Part shown: positions 11,201 to 20,188 of the stretch, in pieces | Position numbering within the stretch: the stretch's first letter is position 1 | How the letters are laid out: every line of letters starts with the position of its first letter | Assembly: GCA_017467535.1 (NCBI GenBank) | Contig: JAFUST010000074.1 | Span: 1 to 56,908, forward strand | Origin: Prevotella sp. | Lineage (GTDB): Bacteria > Bacteroidota > Bacteroidia > Bacteroidales > Bacteroidaceae | Length of the DNA: 56,908 nucleotides | Direction: 5' to 3' | Notes under the pieces: generated by a model | The model's input: the letters and a program-made list of their open reading frames with translations, nothing else | The model's database searches: none | What the model was told of the DNA's origin: nothing | Made by a program: the position numbers and the translations under genes

Positions 11201-12484
11201 CTACTTTCCCACGCAGAAGTGTGAAAAGATGGTGTTCAATGTTTCTTGAGGAGTGATCTGGCCGCCGGTGATTTCGGCGAGGATGTCGAGCGTCTGGCGG
11301 AGATCCTCGGAGAGGAGGTCGCCGGTCAGTTCGGCATTCAGGCCTTCTATGACACGATGGATGCTGTCGAGAGCACGGGTGAGGGCATCGTAGTGGCGGG
11401 CATTGGTGATGATCGTGTCTGAGTCGGAGAACGTGGGGACGGCGGCGACGAGTTGCTGCCGGAGATGGTCGAGGCCAATGCCGTACTTGGCTTGGAAAGC
11501 ATCGGTCTTGTTCTCAATATGAATCACGGTTTGGTCATCACAGATGGGCATATCGGGGTAGGGGATGCCCGGCTCGGTCATCATGAGGATGATACGGGCT
11601 CGCTGTGCTGCGGCCATCGACCGCTCGATGCCCATCTGCTCGATGCGGTCGGTGGTGTGGCGGATGCCGGCGGTATCGATGAAGCGGAAGGTGATGCCTC
11701 CCAGAATGATGGTGTCCTCGATGGCATCGCGGGTGGTGCCTTGCTGGTCGCTGACGATGGCACGCTCCTCGCCGAGCAGTGCATTGAGGAGCGTGGACTT
11801 GCCCACATTGGGTGCTCCCACGATGGCGACAGGAATGCCGTTCTTCAGTGCGTTGCCCGTCTCGAAACTCTTGGTCAACCGACCGATATGCGCCTCGATG
11901 GTCGTTGCCAGTTGCAACAACTCCGTGCGGTCGGCAAATTCAAGGTCTTCGTGGTCGGAGAAGTCAAGTTCGAGTTCAAGCAGCGAGGTGAGACGAAGCA
12001 GATGGTCGCGCAGTCGTGACAGTTCGGTGCTGATGCCGCCGCGCAGTTGGCTCATGGCCAGATGGTGGGTGGCCTTGTTGGTGGAGGCGATGAGGTCGGC
12101 CACTGCCTCCGCCTGCGAGAGATCCATCTTCCCGTTCAGGTATGCCCGCTGGGTGAACTCTCCGGGATGCGCCATACGACAGCCGTGCTGGATAAGGATC
12201 TCTATCACCTTGTTTAATATATATAGGGAACCGTGACAGGAGATTTCCGCGCTGTCCTCGCCAGTGTAACTATGAGGAGCACGGAAGACAGACACCAGCA
12301 CCTCGTCTATCACCTCAGTGCCCGTCACGATGTGTCCGTAGTGGACGGTGTTTGGCCGAGCCTCGCGGAGGTCTTTGTCAAACACAGCAGAAAGAATCTC
12401 AAGAGACTGCTCTCCTGAGATTCTGATGATTCCTAAAGCACCACCGGCGGCGGTGGCCAAAGCACATATCGTTTCGTTCATCAA
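11201..12484 (-). CDS. mnmE: tRNA modification GTPase MnmE
   Basis: A 427-residue homologue of MnmE (TrmE), which with MnmG installs the carboxymethylaminomethyl group on U34 of certain tRNAs. The N-terminal folate-binding domain contains RAPHSYTGEDSAEISCHGS. The G domain carries GAPNVGKST (about residue 220), the switch motif DTAGIR, and NKTD. The invariant C-terminal tetrad appears as CVGK at the very end, as required. It is slightly shorter than E. coli MnmE (454). It overlaps the upstream phosphorylase gene by four bases, so it belongs to that operon. Confidence 0.95.
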   Translation of the reverse strand: MMNETICALATAAGGALGIIRISGEQSLEILSAVFDKDLREARPNTVHYGHIVTGTEVIDEVLVSVFRAPHSYTGEDSAEISCHGSLYILNKVIEILIQHGCRMAHPGEFTQRAYLNGKMDLSQAEAVADLIASTNKATHHLAMSQLRGGISTELSRLRDHLLRLTSLLELELDFSDHEDLEFADRTELLQLATTIEAHIGRLTKSFETGNALKNGIPVAIVGAPNVGKSTLLNALLGEERAIVSDQQGTTRDAIEDTIILGGITFRFIDTAGIRHTTDRIEQMGIERSMAAAQRARIILMMTEPGIPYPDMPICDDQTVIHIENKTDAFQAKYGIGLDHLRQQLVAAVPTFSDSDTIITNARHYDALTRALDSIHRVIEGLNAELTGDLLSEDLRQTLDILAEITGGQITPQETLNTIFSHFCVGK

Positions 12485-13362
12485 ATTCGATCCAAAACCT
12501 TCTCTATCAGCGTGTCGATGCTGTTCTTATACTCCGTGTTCATCTTCTGGGCATAGCGGTTGGCGATGACCATACAGCACGTCATTGTCCGATGACCGAG
12601 CAACGAGGCCAAGCCAGCCAAGGCCGAAGACTCCATCTCGAAGTTACAAATCTTCATGCCCTCATATTCAAAGGATTCAATCTTCTTGTTCTGGTCGGGG
12701 TCGGCAATATCGGCACGCAGTTGGCGACCTTGCGGCCCGTAGAAACCTCCGCAGGCAACGGTGTAGCCACGCACCATATCGTCCTGGGCAATCTGGTCGA
12801 TGAGTTCCTGATCAGCCACAGCCACATAGGGCGCACCCTTGATGGGATCCCACTGCATGTGCTCGGTGAAAGCCTTTTCCATCGGGATGTCGCACACCAC
12901 GTTGCGGCCGGCGTAGTAGTTGAGCAGTCCGTCGAAACCGATGCTCTTGACACTTGCCACGAAGCATCCGGTGGGCGTGAACGGCTGCAAACCGCCACAG
13001 GTGCCGATGCGCACCATCGTCAGCGTGCGGTGCTCGTCCTTCTCCGTTCGGGTGGCATAGTCAATATTGGCCAGCGTGTCCAGTTCGTTGACCACAATGT
13101 CGATATTGTCGCAGCCGATGCCGTGACTCTGACAGGTGATGCGCTTACCATTATACGTGCCGGTGATGGTGTGGAACTCGCGACTCGAGACTTCACACTC
13201 GCGGCTGTCGAAGTGGTCGGCCACCGTATTGACACGTGCGGGGTCGCCCACGAGAATCACTCTGTCGGCCAGTTGTTCGGGCTTCAGGTGCAGGTGGAAG
13301 CACGAGCCGTCGCTGTTGATGATGAGTTCGGACTCAGGGAATGTTCTTTTTGTCATAGTCAT
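12481..13362 (-). CDS. Nucleoside (uridine-type) phosphorylase
   Basis: A 293-residue member of the PNP/UDP phosphorylase family, which splits a nucleoside with phosphate. The phosphate-binding VILVGDPARV (about residues 35-44), VRIGTCGGLQP and the nucleoside-site segment ICNFEMESSALAGLASLLGH are all visible. The sequence is closer to uridine phosphorylase than to trimeric purine phosphorylases, but substrate cannot be fixed from sequence alone. It lies eight bases after the PD40-like gene and overlaps mnmE by four, so the three form one minus-strand unit. Confidence 0.85.
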   Translation of the reverse strand: MTMTKRTFPESELIINSDGSCFHLHLKPEQLADRVILVGDPARVNTVADHFDSRECEVSSREFHTITGTYNGKRITCQSHGIGCDNIDIVVNELDTLANIDYATRTEKDEHRTLTMVRIGTCGGLQPFTPTGCFVASVKSIGFDGLLNYYAGRNVVCDIPMEKAFTEHMQWDPIKGAPYVAVADQELIDQIAQDDMVRGYTVACGGFYGPQGRQLRADIADPDQNKKIESFEYEGMKICNFEMESSALAGLASLLGHRTMTCCMVIANRYAQKMNTEYKNSIDTLIEKVLDRI

Positions 13363-13370
13363 ACAGATTT

Positions 13371-14432
13371 TTAGTTATTTTTTTGACGAGTGGCAGCGTT
13401 TCGTTGCTGCTTCTCTATCTGGCGTATCTTCAGTTGCAGGGCCTCCAGTTCCTGCTCGCTCTTGATGATCTCACCGCGCAGTGTCTGGCGGTCGGAGGCG
13501 GAAGCCTTTGCATAGTAGTTGCGAGCCAGGAGCAGGGCCTTTTCGAGCACTTCGGCTTGATGGCGCAGGTTGTCCAGTTCGGTGGCTGGCTGCTGATGGG
13601 CTTTCTTCGCTTGTTCGCCGCGTGCAGCCTCGGCCTTAGCAGCCTCAAGTCGGCGCAGGGCCTGGTTGCGTTCGGGCACCGAGGTCCACGTGTCGGCTAT
13701 GCGGTCGATGCGTGCCAGCGAACGCAGTTTCTCTTCTCCATAGGCTTCTGACTGATAGACCTTACGGGTGGCATTGGGCACGAAGACGTAGATGCACACC
13801 TTCCCCTCCGGTTGGCGACGGTCAGTGACGAAATAGCCCAGTTGGTGCTTCTCGTCGATGGCGTAGAGGTAGTCGTTGGCCTCACTGGCAAACGGCATTC
13901 CCAGGTTCTCGGCCCTCAGGAATGCAGCCTCGTCGCCGTCATAGCGAGTGACGAAGAGGTCGTAGCCGCCCAGGCTCTTCTCGCCTTTCTGAGCCATGTA
14001 GAGCGTGATGCCGTCTGGCATGAGGAAGGGGAAGTTGGCGGCTGCATCGCTGATGCCCTGCACCCGCTCGGGCGTCGTCCAGTAGTTGCCGATGTAGTCG
14101 CTCATGGCGATGTGGCTCAGTGAATCCGCAATATCGAAATAGGTGGTCAGCCGATGGTCGCCCAGTTCGTTGGTGAACTGCAACAGCGAATCCTTCATCT
14201 CCAGCGTGCCGCACTCGGCGGAAAGCGGTATGTGGCACACAAAGTCGGCCTTGTCCACCACCATGCTGTCTATGAACATGATCTGCTGCGTGGCCGCCAG
14301 CATCTGTGCGATGCGCGGGTCTTCCACCACCACCGGCTTGACGGGTTTCCTTACCACGCGCCTGGTGCGTTGTGCTTCGGCCGCTGTGCCCAGCATGAGC
14401 AGTGCCAGCAAGAGTATTGTGAGTCTTCTCAT
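13371..14432 (-). CDS. Secreted PD40-like protein with coiled-coil tail
   Basis: About 353 residues from the ATG at 14432 (MRRLTILLLALLMLGTAAEA), which gives a clean signal peptide; an ATG eight codons upstream adds only a polar leader. The middle resembles the PD40/WD40-like beta-propeller part of Bacteroidetes OmpA-linked proteins (FLMPDGITLYMAQKGEKSLG, then GYDLFVTRYD). The last 110 residues are Glu/Gln/Lys/Arg-rich and should form a coiled coil (LDNLRHQAEVLEKALLLARN). No OmpA domain follows. It is probably periplasmic, with a structural or assembly role that remains unknown. Confidence 0.7.
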   Translation of the reverse strand: MRRLTILLLALLMLGTAAEAQRTRRVVRKPVKPVVVEDPRIAQMLAATQQIMFIDSMVVDKADFVCHIPLSAECGTLEMKDSLLQFTNELGDHRLTTYFDIADSLSHIAMSDYIGNYWTTPERVQGISDAAANFPFLMPDGITLYMAQKGEKSLGGYDLFVTRYDGDEAAFLRAENLGMPFASEANDYLYAIDEKHQLGYFVTDRRQPEGKVCIYVFVPNATRKVYQSEAYGEEKLRSLARIDRIADTWTSVPERNQALRRLEAAKAEAARGEQAKKAHQQPATELDNLRHQAEVLEKALLLARNYYAKASASDRQTLRGEIIKSEQELEALQLKIRQIEKQQRNAATRQKNN

Positions 14433-14514
14433 TGTCGTTTGTCGTTTTATTAACAAACAAAAGTACGAAATATAATTGATAATTGTACGCGGACGGGCGT
14501 ATTATTAACGGAAA

Positions 14515-15231
14515 TTAAGATTCTCCTACCAGTTTGCCGCTTTCCGTGATGGCTTTCCACAGCGAACGGCGGGCCTCTGGGTTCTGCTGCTCTATCTGCT
14601 GGAAGAGCCGGGCCATATCGGTGCGATGGCTGTCGTGCTCGTAGGGGCACTGCTTGACTTGCTTCTCGTAGGCGTGCTGCTCGGCATATTGCCTGATGTC
14701 TGCCTCCTCAAGCATGCACAGCGGGCGGATGATGCTGAGGGGCATCTTCCGCATGCGAAGCAGGGCGGGCATCGTGTCGAAACGGCCCTGATAGAATAGG
14801 TTCATCAGCGCAGTGTGGAGCAGGTCATCCTGATGATGCCCCAGTGCAATTTTTGTACAACCGAGTTGCTGGGCAAGATTGAAGATTTCTTTGCGCCGAT
14901 ACCACGAACAGAGGAAGCAGGCGGGCTTCTTGCCGGCTGTCGAAGCATCGAAACTGGTAGTGACGATGTGTAGCGGCACGTTGCGCTCTCGGCAGAAGCG
15001 TTCCAGATAGTCGGTCGATGTCTCGTAGGAGATGTTGTCCATCCTCACGTGGACGGCCTCCACGCTGAACCTTGGCTTCAGGATGCGGGAGCGACGCGAA
15101 AGAAACTCGAGCAGCAGCAACGAGTCCTTGCCACCAGACAAGCCGACGAGGATTTTGTCCCCGTCAGCAATGAGTTGATACAGGCCCAAGGCCCGGTTGA
15201 AGTTCTTCCAGAGTTTCTCGTCCAGCGTCAT
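14515..15231 (-). CDS. TtcA-like tRNA 2-thiolation protein
   Basis: A 238-residue PP-loop ATPase of the TtcA/TtuA group. The ATP pyrophosphatase loop is LVGLSGGKDSLLLLEF (about residues 27-42). Conserved cysteines in ACFLCSWYRR and in KQCPYEHDSHR match the [4Fe-4S] ligands of TtcA, which forms 2-thiocytidine at tRNA position 32; the exact nucleotide target is inferred. I chose the ATG at 15231 because it overlaps the DUF486 stop as ATGA and opens with MTLDEKLWKNFNRAL, a normal family start. The longer frame upstream lies inside DUF486. Confidence 0.85.
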   Translation of the reverse strand: MTLDEKLWKNFNRALGLYQLIADGDKILVGLSGGKDSLLLLEFLSRRSRILKPRFSVEAVHVRMDNISYETSTDYLERFCRERNVPLHIVTTSFDASTAGKKPACFLCSWYRRKEIFNLAQQLGCTKIALGHHQDDLLHTALMNLFYQGRFDTMPALLRMRKMPLSIIRPLCMLEEADIRQYAEQHAYEKQVKQCPYEHDSHRTDMARLFQQIEQQNPEARRSLWKAITESGKLVGES

Positions 15232-15596
15232 TTCATGAAGACCAGATAGACGGCGCAGATGATGAGCAGGAAGGCCAGGATATGATTCCAGTGCAGATGG
15301 GTGCCCTGAAACATGATGTTGGCGATGATGGCGAAGACCATGAGCGAGATGCACTCCTGCACCACCTTCAACTGCACCAGCGAGAAGGGGCCGCCGTTGC
15401 CCTCGAAGCCCAGGCGGTTGGCCGGCACCTGACAGCAGTATTCGAAAAAGGCGATGGCCCACGAGAAGGCGATGACGCCGATGAGGGGCCAGTTGCTGCT
15501 GGTGCCCGTCTCCTGTAGTTTCAAATGCCCATACCAAGCCAGCGTCATGAAGACGTTGCTTAGTATGAGCAGTAAGATAGTGTATAAACCGTTCAC
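15228..15596 (-). CDS. DUF486 (DMT-like) small membrane protein
   Basis: A 122-residue integral membrane protein with four predicted transmembrane helices: LYTILLLILSNVFMTLAWYG, LIGVIAFSWAIAFFEYC, CISLMVFAIIANIMFQG and ILAFLLIICAVYLVFM. The sequence (NVFMTLAWYGHLK, FEYCCQVPANRLG, QLKVVQECISL) matches the DUF486 family of small DMT-type proteins, whose substrate is unknown. It overlaps both neighbours by four bases (gltA fusion upstream, ttcA-like downstream), so translation is coupled across the three genes. Confidence 0.85.
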   Translation of the reverse strand: MNGLYTILLLILSNVFMTLAWYGHLKLQETGTSSNWPLIGVIAFSWAIAFFEYCCQVPANRLGFEGNGGPFSLVQLKVVQECISLMVFAIIANIMFQGTHLHWNHILAFLLIICAVYLVFMK

Positions 15597-17968
15597 TTGT
15601 TCTTCAGATATTCGTCCATGTTCTGGGCAGCACGACGGCCGTCGCCCATAGCGAGGATGACCGTGGCACCACCGCGCACGATGTCGCCACCGGCAAAGAT
15701 CTCGTTGCGCGCCGACTGCATGCCCTCGTTGACCACGATGGTGTTCTTGCGACCCAACTCAAGGCCCTCGATGCTCTTGGGCACCAGCGGGTTGGGGCTC
15801 ACGCCGACGGCCACGATGACCTGGTCGACATCGAGCGTGACGGTCTTGCCTTCGACGGGCACAGGGCTGCGACGGCCACTGGCATCGGGCTCGCCCAGTT
15901 CCATCACCTGCAGGACGGCCTGCTTGACGGCTCCCTGCTCGTCGGCGATGTACTCGATGGGGTTGTGGAGCGTCAGGAAGTTGATACCTTCCTCCTTGGC
16001 GTGCTTCACCTCCTCCAGACGGGCGGGCATCTCCTGTTCGCTGCGGCGATATACCAGCGTGACGTTGCCACCCAGTCGCTTGGCCGTGCGGCAGGAGTCC
16101 ATAGCGGTGTTGCCACCACCCACCACGAGCACATTCTTGCCCAGGTTGATGGGGGTGTCGGTGGTCGGATTGGCGGCATCCATCTGGTTGACACGCGTCA
16201 GATACTCGTTCGACGACATGATGTTGATGGCATTCTCGCCAGGGATGTTCATGAAGTTGGGCAGGCCTGCACCAGAACCGACAAAGATGCCCTTAAAGCC
16301 TTGTTTCTCAAGTTGTTCGACCGAAATCGTTTTACCAACGATGACATCTGTCTGGAAGTGGACGCCCATCTTGGCAAGGTTCTCAATTTCCACGTCGACA
16401 ATCTTGTTGGGCAGACGGAACTCTGGGATGCCGTACTTCAGCACACCGCCAATCTCGTGCAGGGCCTCGAAGACATAGACATCGTAGCCCTTCTTGACCA
16501 TATCGCCGGCAAACGACAAGCCGGCAGGGCCGGAACCGACGACGGCAATCTTGATGCCGTTGGCCGGTGCAATGTCGGGCAGAGAGATGTTGCCGCTCTC
16601 GCGCTCGTAGTCGGCGGCAAAACGCTCCAGATAACCGATGGCCACGGCAGGCTCGTTCATCTTCAGATGGATGCACTTGCTCTCGCACTGCTTCTCCTGC
16701 GGACAGACACGACCGCAGACGGCGGGCAGGGCAGAGGTGTTCTTCAGCACCTTGGCGGCGGCCAGGAACTGACCACGCTCGATGTTCTTGACAAACGAGG
16801 GGATATTGATGTTGACGGGACAGCCCTCCACGCACGAAGGCTTGGCGCAGTCGAGACAGCGCTTGGCCTCGGTCATGGCCATCTCCTTGGTCAAACCGAT
16901 GTTCACCTCCTCGGTGCGGGTGGTGGCGCGGTAGACGGGATCGAGTTCGGGCATGACCACACGCTCGATGGCTGTGCGCTCCTTGGGCTTCATGCTCTTG
17001 CGGAGTTCCTCGCGCCAGGGGGCATTGCGGTCGGTCAATTCTTCCATTGAACATTGAACATTGAACATTGAACATTGTTCTGCATTCTCCGCAGCCTCTG
17101 AAGGCGCAGCCGAATGTTCAATGTTCAATGTTGAATGTTCAATGTTCAAATGCTCCTCGTAGTGGGCCAGTTCCTCCTGCTCCTCGCGCTTAAAAGTGTT
17201 CATGCGCTTGAACATCTCGTCCCAGTCGACCAGTGCACCGTCGAACTCGGGGCCATCGATGCAGACGAACTTGGTCTTGCCGCCAATGGTCAGACGGCAG
17301 GCGCCGCACATGCCGGTGCCATCAACCATGATGGTGTTCAGCGACACCTCGCAGGGGATGCCGTGCTTCTGTGCCGTCAGGTTGGAGAACTTCATCATGA
17401 TGGGAGGACCGATGGCAAAGATCTTGTCGACATGCTCCTGCTCGATGAACTTCTCGATGCCGACAGTCACCACGCCCTTCTCGCCGTAGGAGCCGTCGTC
17501 GGTCATGATGATGACCTCGTCAGACGACTCGCGTACCTTATCTTCTAATATGATCAGGTCCTTCGAACGGCCGGCCATCACGCTGAGCACGCGGTTGCCG
17601 GCAGCCTTCAGTGCCTGGATGATGGGGAGCATGGGCGCAACGCCAAGTCCGCCACCGGCGCAGACCACCGTGCCGTAGTTCTCAATCTTCGTGGGATTGC
17701 CCAAGGGGCCAACCACATCGGCCACCGACTCGCCCACGTTGAGGGCGCACAGTTTCTTTGACGAGAGGCCCACCATCTGCACCACGAGCGTGATGGTGCC
17801 CCTCTCCTTGTCGGCACCGGCGATGGTCAGCGGCATGCGCTCGCCTTTCTTGTCCACACGGACAATCACGAAGTTGCCGGCCTTGCGGCTCTGGGCAATG
17901 AGCGGAGCCTCTATCTCGAAGAGGAACACCTTCTCAGAGAATTGTTCTTTCCTTACGATCTTATTCAT
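15593..17968 (-). CDS. gltA: Fused ferredoxin-NADP reductase-like / NADPH glutamate synthase small subunit
   Basis: A 791-residue two-module protein. Residues 1 to about 270 resemble the NAD/FAD-binding subunit of dihydroorotate dehydrogenase B or NfnA, with CAGGGLGVAPMLP and a [2Fe-2S] region (GTGMCGACRLTIGG). Residues about 310-791 are a GltD-type glutamate synthase small subunit with cysteine clusters (CLDCAKPSCVEGCPVN, CGRVCPQEKQCESKC), the FAD site VVGSGPAGLSFAG and the NADPH site VVGGGNTAMDS. This fusion is common in Bacteroidetes and may transfer electrons between ferredoxin/NADH and NADPH. The linker (about 273-308) is made of an in-frame inverted heptamer repeat. It overlaps DUF486 by four bases. 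Confidence 0.92.
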   Translation of the reverse strand: MNKIVRKEQFSEKVFLFEIEAPLIAQSRKAGNFVIVRVDKKGERMPLTIAGADKERGTITLVVQMVGLSSKKLCALNVGESVADVVGPLGNPTKIENYGTVVCAGGGLGVAPMLPIIQALKAAGNRVLSVMAGRSKDLIILEDKVRESSDEVIIMTDDGSYGEKGVVTVGIEKFIEQEHVDKIFAIGPPIMMKFSNLTAQKHGIPCEVSLNTIMVDGTGMCGACRLTIGGKTKFVCIDGPEFDGALVDWDEMFKRMNTFKREEQEELAHYEEHLNIEHSTLNIEHSAAPSEAAENAEQCSMFNVQCSMEELTDRNAPWREELRKSMKPKERTAIERVVMPELDPVYRATTRTEEVNIGLTKEMAMTEAKRCLDCAKPSCVEGCPVNINIPSFVKNIERGQFLAAAKVLKNTSALPAVCGRVCPQEKQCESKCIHLKMNEPAVAIGYLERFAADYERESGNISLPDIAPANGIKIAVVGSGPAGLSFAGDMVKKGYDVYVFEALHEIGGVLKYGIPEFRLPNKIVDVEIENLAKMGVHFQTDVIVGKTISVEQLEKQGFKGIFVGSGAGLPNFMNIPGENAINIMSSNEYLTRVNQMDAANPTTDTPINLGKNVLVVGGGNTAMDSCRTAKRLGGNVTLVYRRSEQEMPARLEEVKHAKEEGINFLTLHNPIEYIADEQGAVKQAVLQVMELGEPDASGRRSPVPVEGKTVTLDVDQVIVAVGVSPNPLVPKSIEGLELGRKNTIVVNEGMQSARNEIFAGGDIVRGGATVILAMGDGRRAAQNMDEYLKNK
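17046..17149 (-). repeat. In-frame inverted heptamer repeat in gltA
   Basis: On the + strand, ATTGAAC units fill 17046-17077 and inverted units (TTCAATG) fill 17113-17149, separated by about 35 bases. The coding strand reads LNIEHST-LNIEHS on one side and SMFNVQCSM on the other, all in frame. The transcript could fold into a stem of roughly 30 base pairs. The unit is the same as at 1-118 and 27309-27357. Confidence 0.9.
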
Positions 17969-17998
17969 AACTCATCTGTTTAGTTGTCTTGTCAAGTG

Positions 17999-19318
17999 TT
18001 AGTCGATATACTCGAATCCCGTGTAGGGCACCAGGGCTGCGGGGATGCGGATGCCTTTCTCCGTCTGGTTGTTCTCCAGCAGGGCAGCCACGATGCGCGG
18101 CAGGGCCAGGGCTGAACCGTTCAGCGTGTGGCAGAGTTCGGTTTTCTTGGTGTCGCTGCGGCGGTAGCGGCACTTCAGGCGGTTGGCCTGATAGGTGTCG
18201 AAGTTAGACACGGAAGACACTTCGAGCCAGCGGCCCTGAGCCTCGCTGTAGACCTCGAAGTCGTAGCAGATGGACGAGGTGAACGACTGGTCGCCGCCGC
18301 AGAGCAGCAGGATGCGATAGGGCAGTTCGAGTTTCTTCAGCAGGCCCTCCACATGTGCCAGCATCTCCTTGTGGCTCTCCTTCGAGTGCTCGGGGGTGTC
18401 GATGCGCACAATCTCGATCTTCGAGAACTCGTGCAGGCGGTTCAGGCCGCGCACGTCCTTGCCGTAGGAGCCGGCCTCGCGACGGAAGCACTCCGTGTAG
18501 GCGCAGTTCTTGATGGGCAGGTCTTTCTCGTCGAGAATCACGTCACGGTAGATATTGGTGACAGGCACCTCAGCCGTGGGGATGAGGTAGAAGTCGTCTA
18601 CCTCGCAGTGGTACATCTGGCCTTCCTTGTCGGGCAACTGTCCGGTGCCGTAGCCCGAGGCGGCGTTGACCACCGTGGGCGGCATGATCTCCGTATAGCC
18701 CGATGCGCGGGCCTCGTCGAGGAAGAAGTTGATGAGGGCGCGCTGCAGGCGAGCACCCTTGCCGATATAGACGGGGAAACCGGCGCCCGTGATCTTCACA
18801 CCCAGGTCGAAGTCGATGAGGTTGTACTTCTTGGCCAGTTCCCAGTGGGGCAGGGGATTGGCGATGCCGAGCGACGGGTTGACGCTCCAGTTGCCCACGG
18901 TATCGTCGGGCGTGCACTCCTTCAGGTTCGACTTCACCACGTGGTTGTCCTCAGCGGCAGCGCCTTCGGGCACTTCGTCGTAGGGTATGTTGGGAATCTG
19001 GCAGAGTAGGGTGTTCATGTCCTCCTGTGCCTGATTCATCGTCTGCTCCAACTGCTTGTTGGTCTCCTTCATCTCCGACACCTGCGCCTTCACGGCCTCG
19101 GCCTCGGCTTTCTTGCCCTCCTTCATCAGACCGCCAATCTGCGCAGCCAGTTTCTTGGCTTCGGCCAGATTCTTGTCCAACTGCTGCTGGGCTTCACGAC
19201 GCTGTTTGTCGACGGCCAGCACCTGGTCGATGGCTTCTTTGGCGTTCTTAAAGTGTTTCTTCTCCAAGCCGCGAATGACGCGGTCGGTCTCCTCTGTAAT
19301 GAGTTTAAGTGTAAGCAT
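17999..19318 (-). CDS. serS: Seryl-tRNA synthetase
   Basis: A 439-residue class IIa synthetase charging tRNA-Ser. The first 110 residues form the long antiparallel coiled-coil arm that grips the tRNA variable arm (AVDKQRREAQQQLDKNLAEA and following). Class II motif 2 is CFRREAGSYGKDVRGLNRLH and motif 3 is NGSALALPRIVAALLEN, where the usual GLAVGRT segment reads ALALPRI, a change also met in Bacteroidetes. Length is normal. It lies 32 bases after ribE and 30 before the gltA fusion in one minus-strand run. Confidence 0.95.
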   Translation of the reverse strand: MLTLKLITEETDRVIRGLEKKHFKNAKEAIDQVLAVDKQRREAQQQLDKNLAEAKKLAAQIGGLMKEGKKAEAEAVKAQVSEMKETNKQLEQTMNQAQEDMNTLLCQIPNIPYDEVPEGAAAEDNHVVKSNLKECTPDDTVGNWSVNPSLGIANPLPHWELAKKYNLIDFDLGVKITGAGFPVYIGKGARLQRALINFFLDEARASGYTEIMPPTVVNAASGYGTGQLPDKEGQMYHCEVDDFYLIPTAEVPVTNIYRDVILDEKDLPIKNCAYTECFRREAGSYGKDVRGLNRLHEFSKIEIVRIDTPEHSKESHKEMLAHVEGLLKKLELPYRILLLCGGDQSFTSSICYDFEVYSEAQGRWLEVSSVSNFDTYQANRLKCRYRRSDTKKTELCHTLNGSALALPRIVAALLENNQTEKGIRIPAALVPYTGFEYID

Positions 19319-19350
19319 AATGTGTTATGTGATAATTTTTTTGTTGTTTC

Positions 19351-19953
19351 CTATGAAAGTTGCTGCATCCGGGCGATGTACTTGCCCAGGATGTCGAACT
19401 CGATGTTGACCACCGTACCCACCCGGATGTCCTGGAAGTTGGTGTGCTCCATCGTGTAGGGGATGATGGCCACTTGGAAGGTGTGGTCGGTGGGGTTGCA
19501 GACGGTCAGCGAAACGCCGTTGACGGTGACGGAGCCCTTGTCCACCGTGAAGTAGCCGTGGCGGATCATCTCCTTGTTCTCCGGATATTCGAAGGTGAAA
19601 TAGGTGGAGCCGTTGGCGTCTTCCATCTTGGTGCAGGTGGCGGTCTGGTCGACGTGGCCCTGCACGATGTGGCCGTCCAGCCGTCCGTTCATCAGCATCG
19701 AGCGCTCCACGTTCACCTTGTCGCCTACGCGGAGCAGCCCCAGGTTGGTGCGGTCGAGGGTTTCCTTCATGGCCGTGACCACATAGTTGTCGCCCTCGAT
19801 GCTGACCACGGTGAGGCAGACGCCGTTATGAGCCACGCTCTGGTCGATGGTGAGTTCGGCGGTGAAGGAGCAGGTGAGTGTGAAGTCGATGTTATCTCTG
19901 TCGTGGCGAATGTCGACCACGGTGGCAAATTCTTCTATGATTCCAGAAAACAT
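19351..19953 (-). CDS. ribE: Riboflavin synthase alpha chain
   Basis: A 200-residue enzyme that dismutates two lumazine molecules to riboflavin. The N-terminus MFSGIIEEFATV is the family signature (usually MFTGIIE). The two tandem lumazine-binding domains are visible: AHNGVCLTVVSI in the first half, and GHIVQGHVDQTATC with NGVSLTVCNPT in the second. It is preceded by a 177-base structured segment (19986-20162) that does not look like an FMN riboswitch. serS follows in the same direction. Confidence 0.93.
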   Translation of the reverse strand: MFSGIIEEFATVVDIRHDRDNIDFTLTCSFTAELTIDQSVAHNGVCLTVVSIEGDNYVVTAMKETLDRTNLGLLRVGDKVNVERSMLMNGRLDGHIVQGHVDQTATCTKMEDANGSTYFTFEYPENKEMIRHGYFTVDKGSVTVNGVSLTVCNPTDHTFQVAIIPYTMEHTNFQDIRVGTVVNIEFDILGKYIARMQQLS

Positions 19954-19985
19954 AATTCTTTAATTCTTAAATTAGGGAAAAAATC

Positions 19986-20162
19986 GGGGCCGCCAGGGTG
20001 ATGTGATGAAAACTCCTTTATCACAGGTTGTGGGTGCTCTCTGTCTTTGTAATCCACCGGCATTCAGGTAAACGCTTGGTTAGTGGCCCGCCATTGACAA
20101 GAGAAGACTGCCCGGTTTTCAACGAAATTTGATGAGTATCCCGATCGAACCGAGACGGCCCC
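19986..20162 (-). ncRNA. Structured RNA candidate, 6S-like
   Basis: This 177-base intergenic segment begins GGGGCCG and ends CGGCCCC on the minus strand, giving a 7-bp closing stem followed by GATTTTTT, as in a terminated small RNA. Inside are ACCGGGCA/TGCCGGT (bulged) and a terminal hairpin made of CTTGTCAATGG and CCACTAACCAAG with a CGGG loop. On the 3' side is a small hairpin, GTGATA/CATCAC. Long rod, central opening with a 3'-side hairpin and about 180 bases all resemble 6S RNA. No clear promoter is seen. Alternatively it is a leader of ribE, or it is transcribed from the other strand. Confidence 0.38.
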
Positions 20163-20188
20163 TTTTCTCTTCTTTATTCTATATCTCT

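Noticed and set aside
19986-20162. FMN riboswitch upstream of ribE
   Set aside because: The conserved RFN words (such as GGGTGAAATTCCC and the paired CCGAC segments) are not present in order on either strand, although the position would be suitable.
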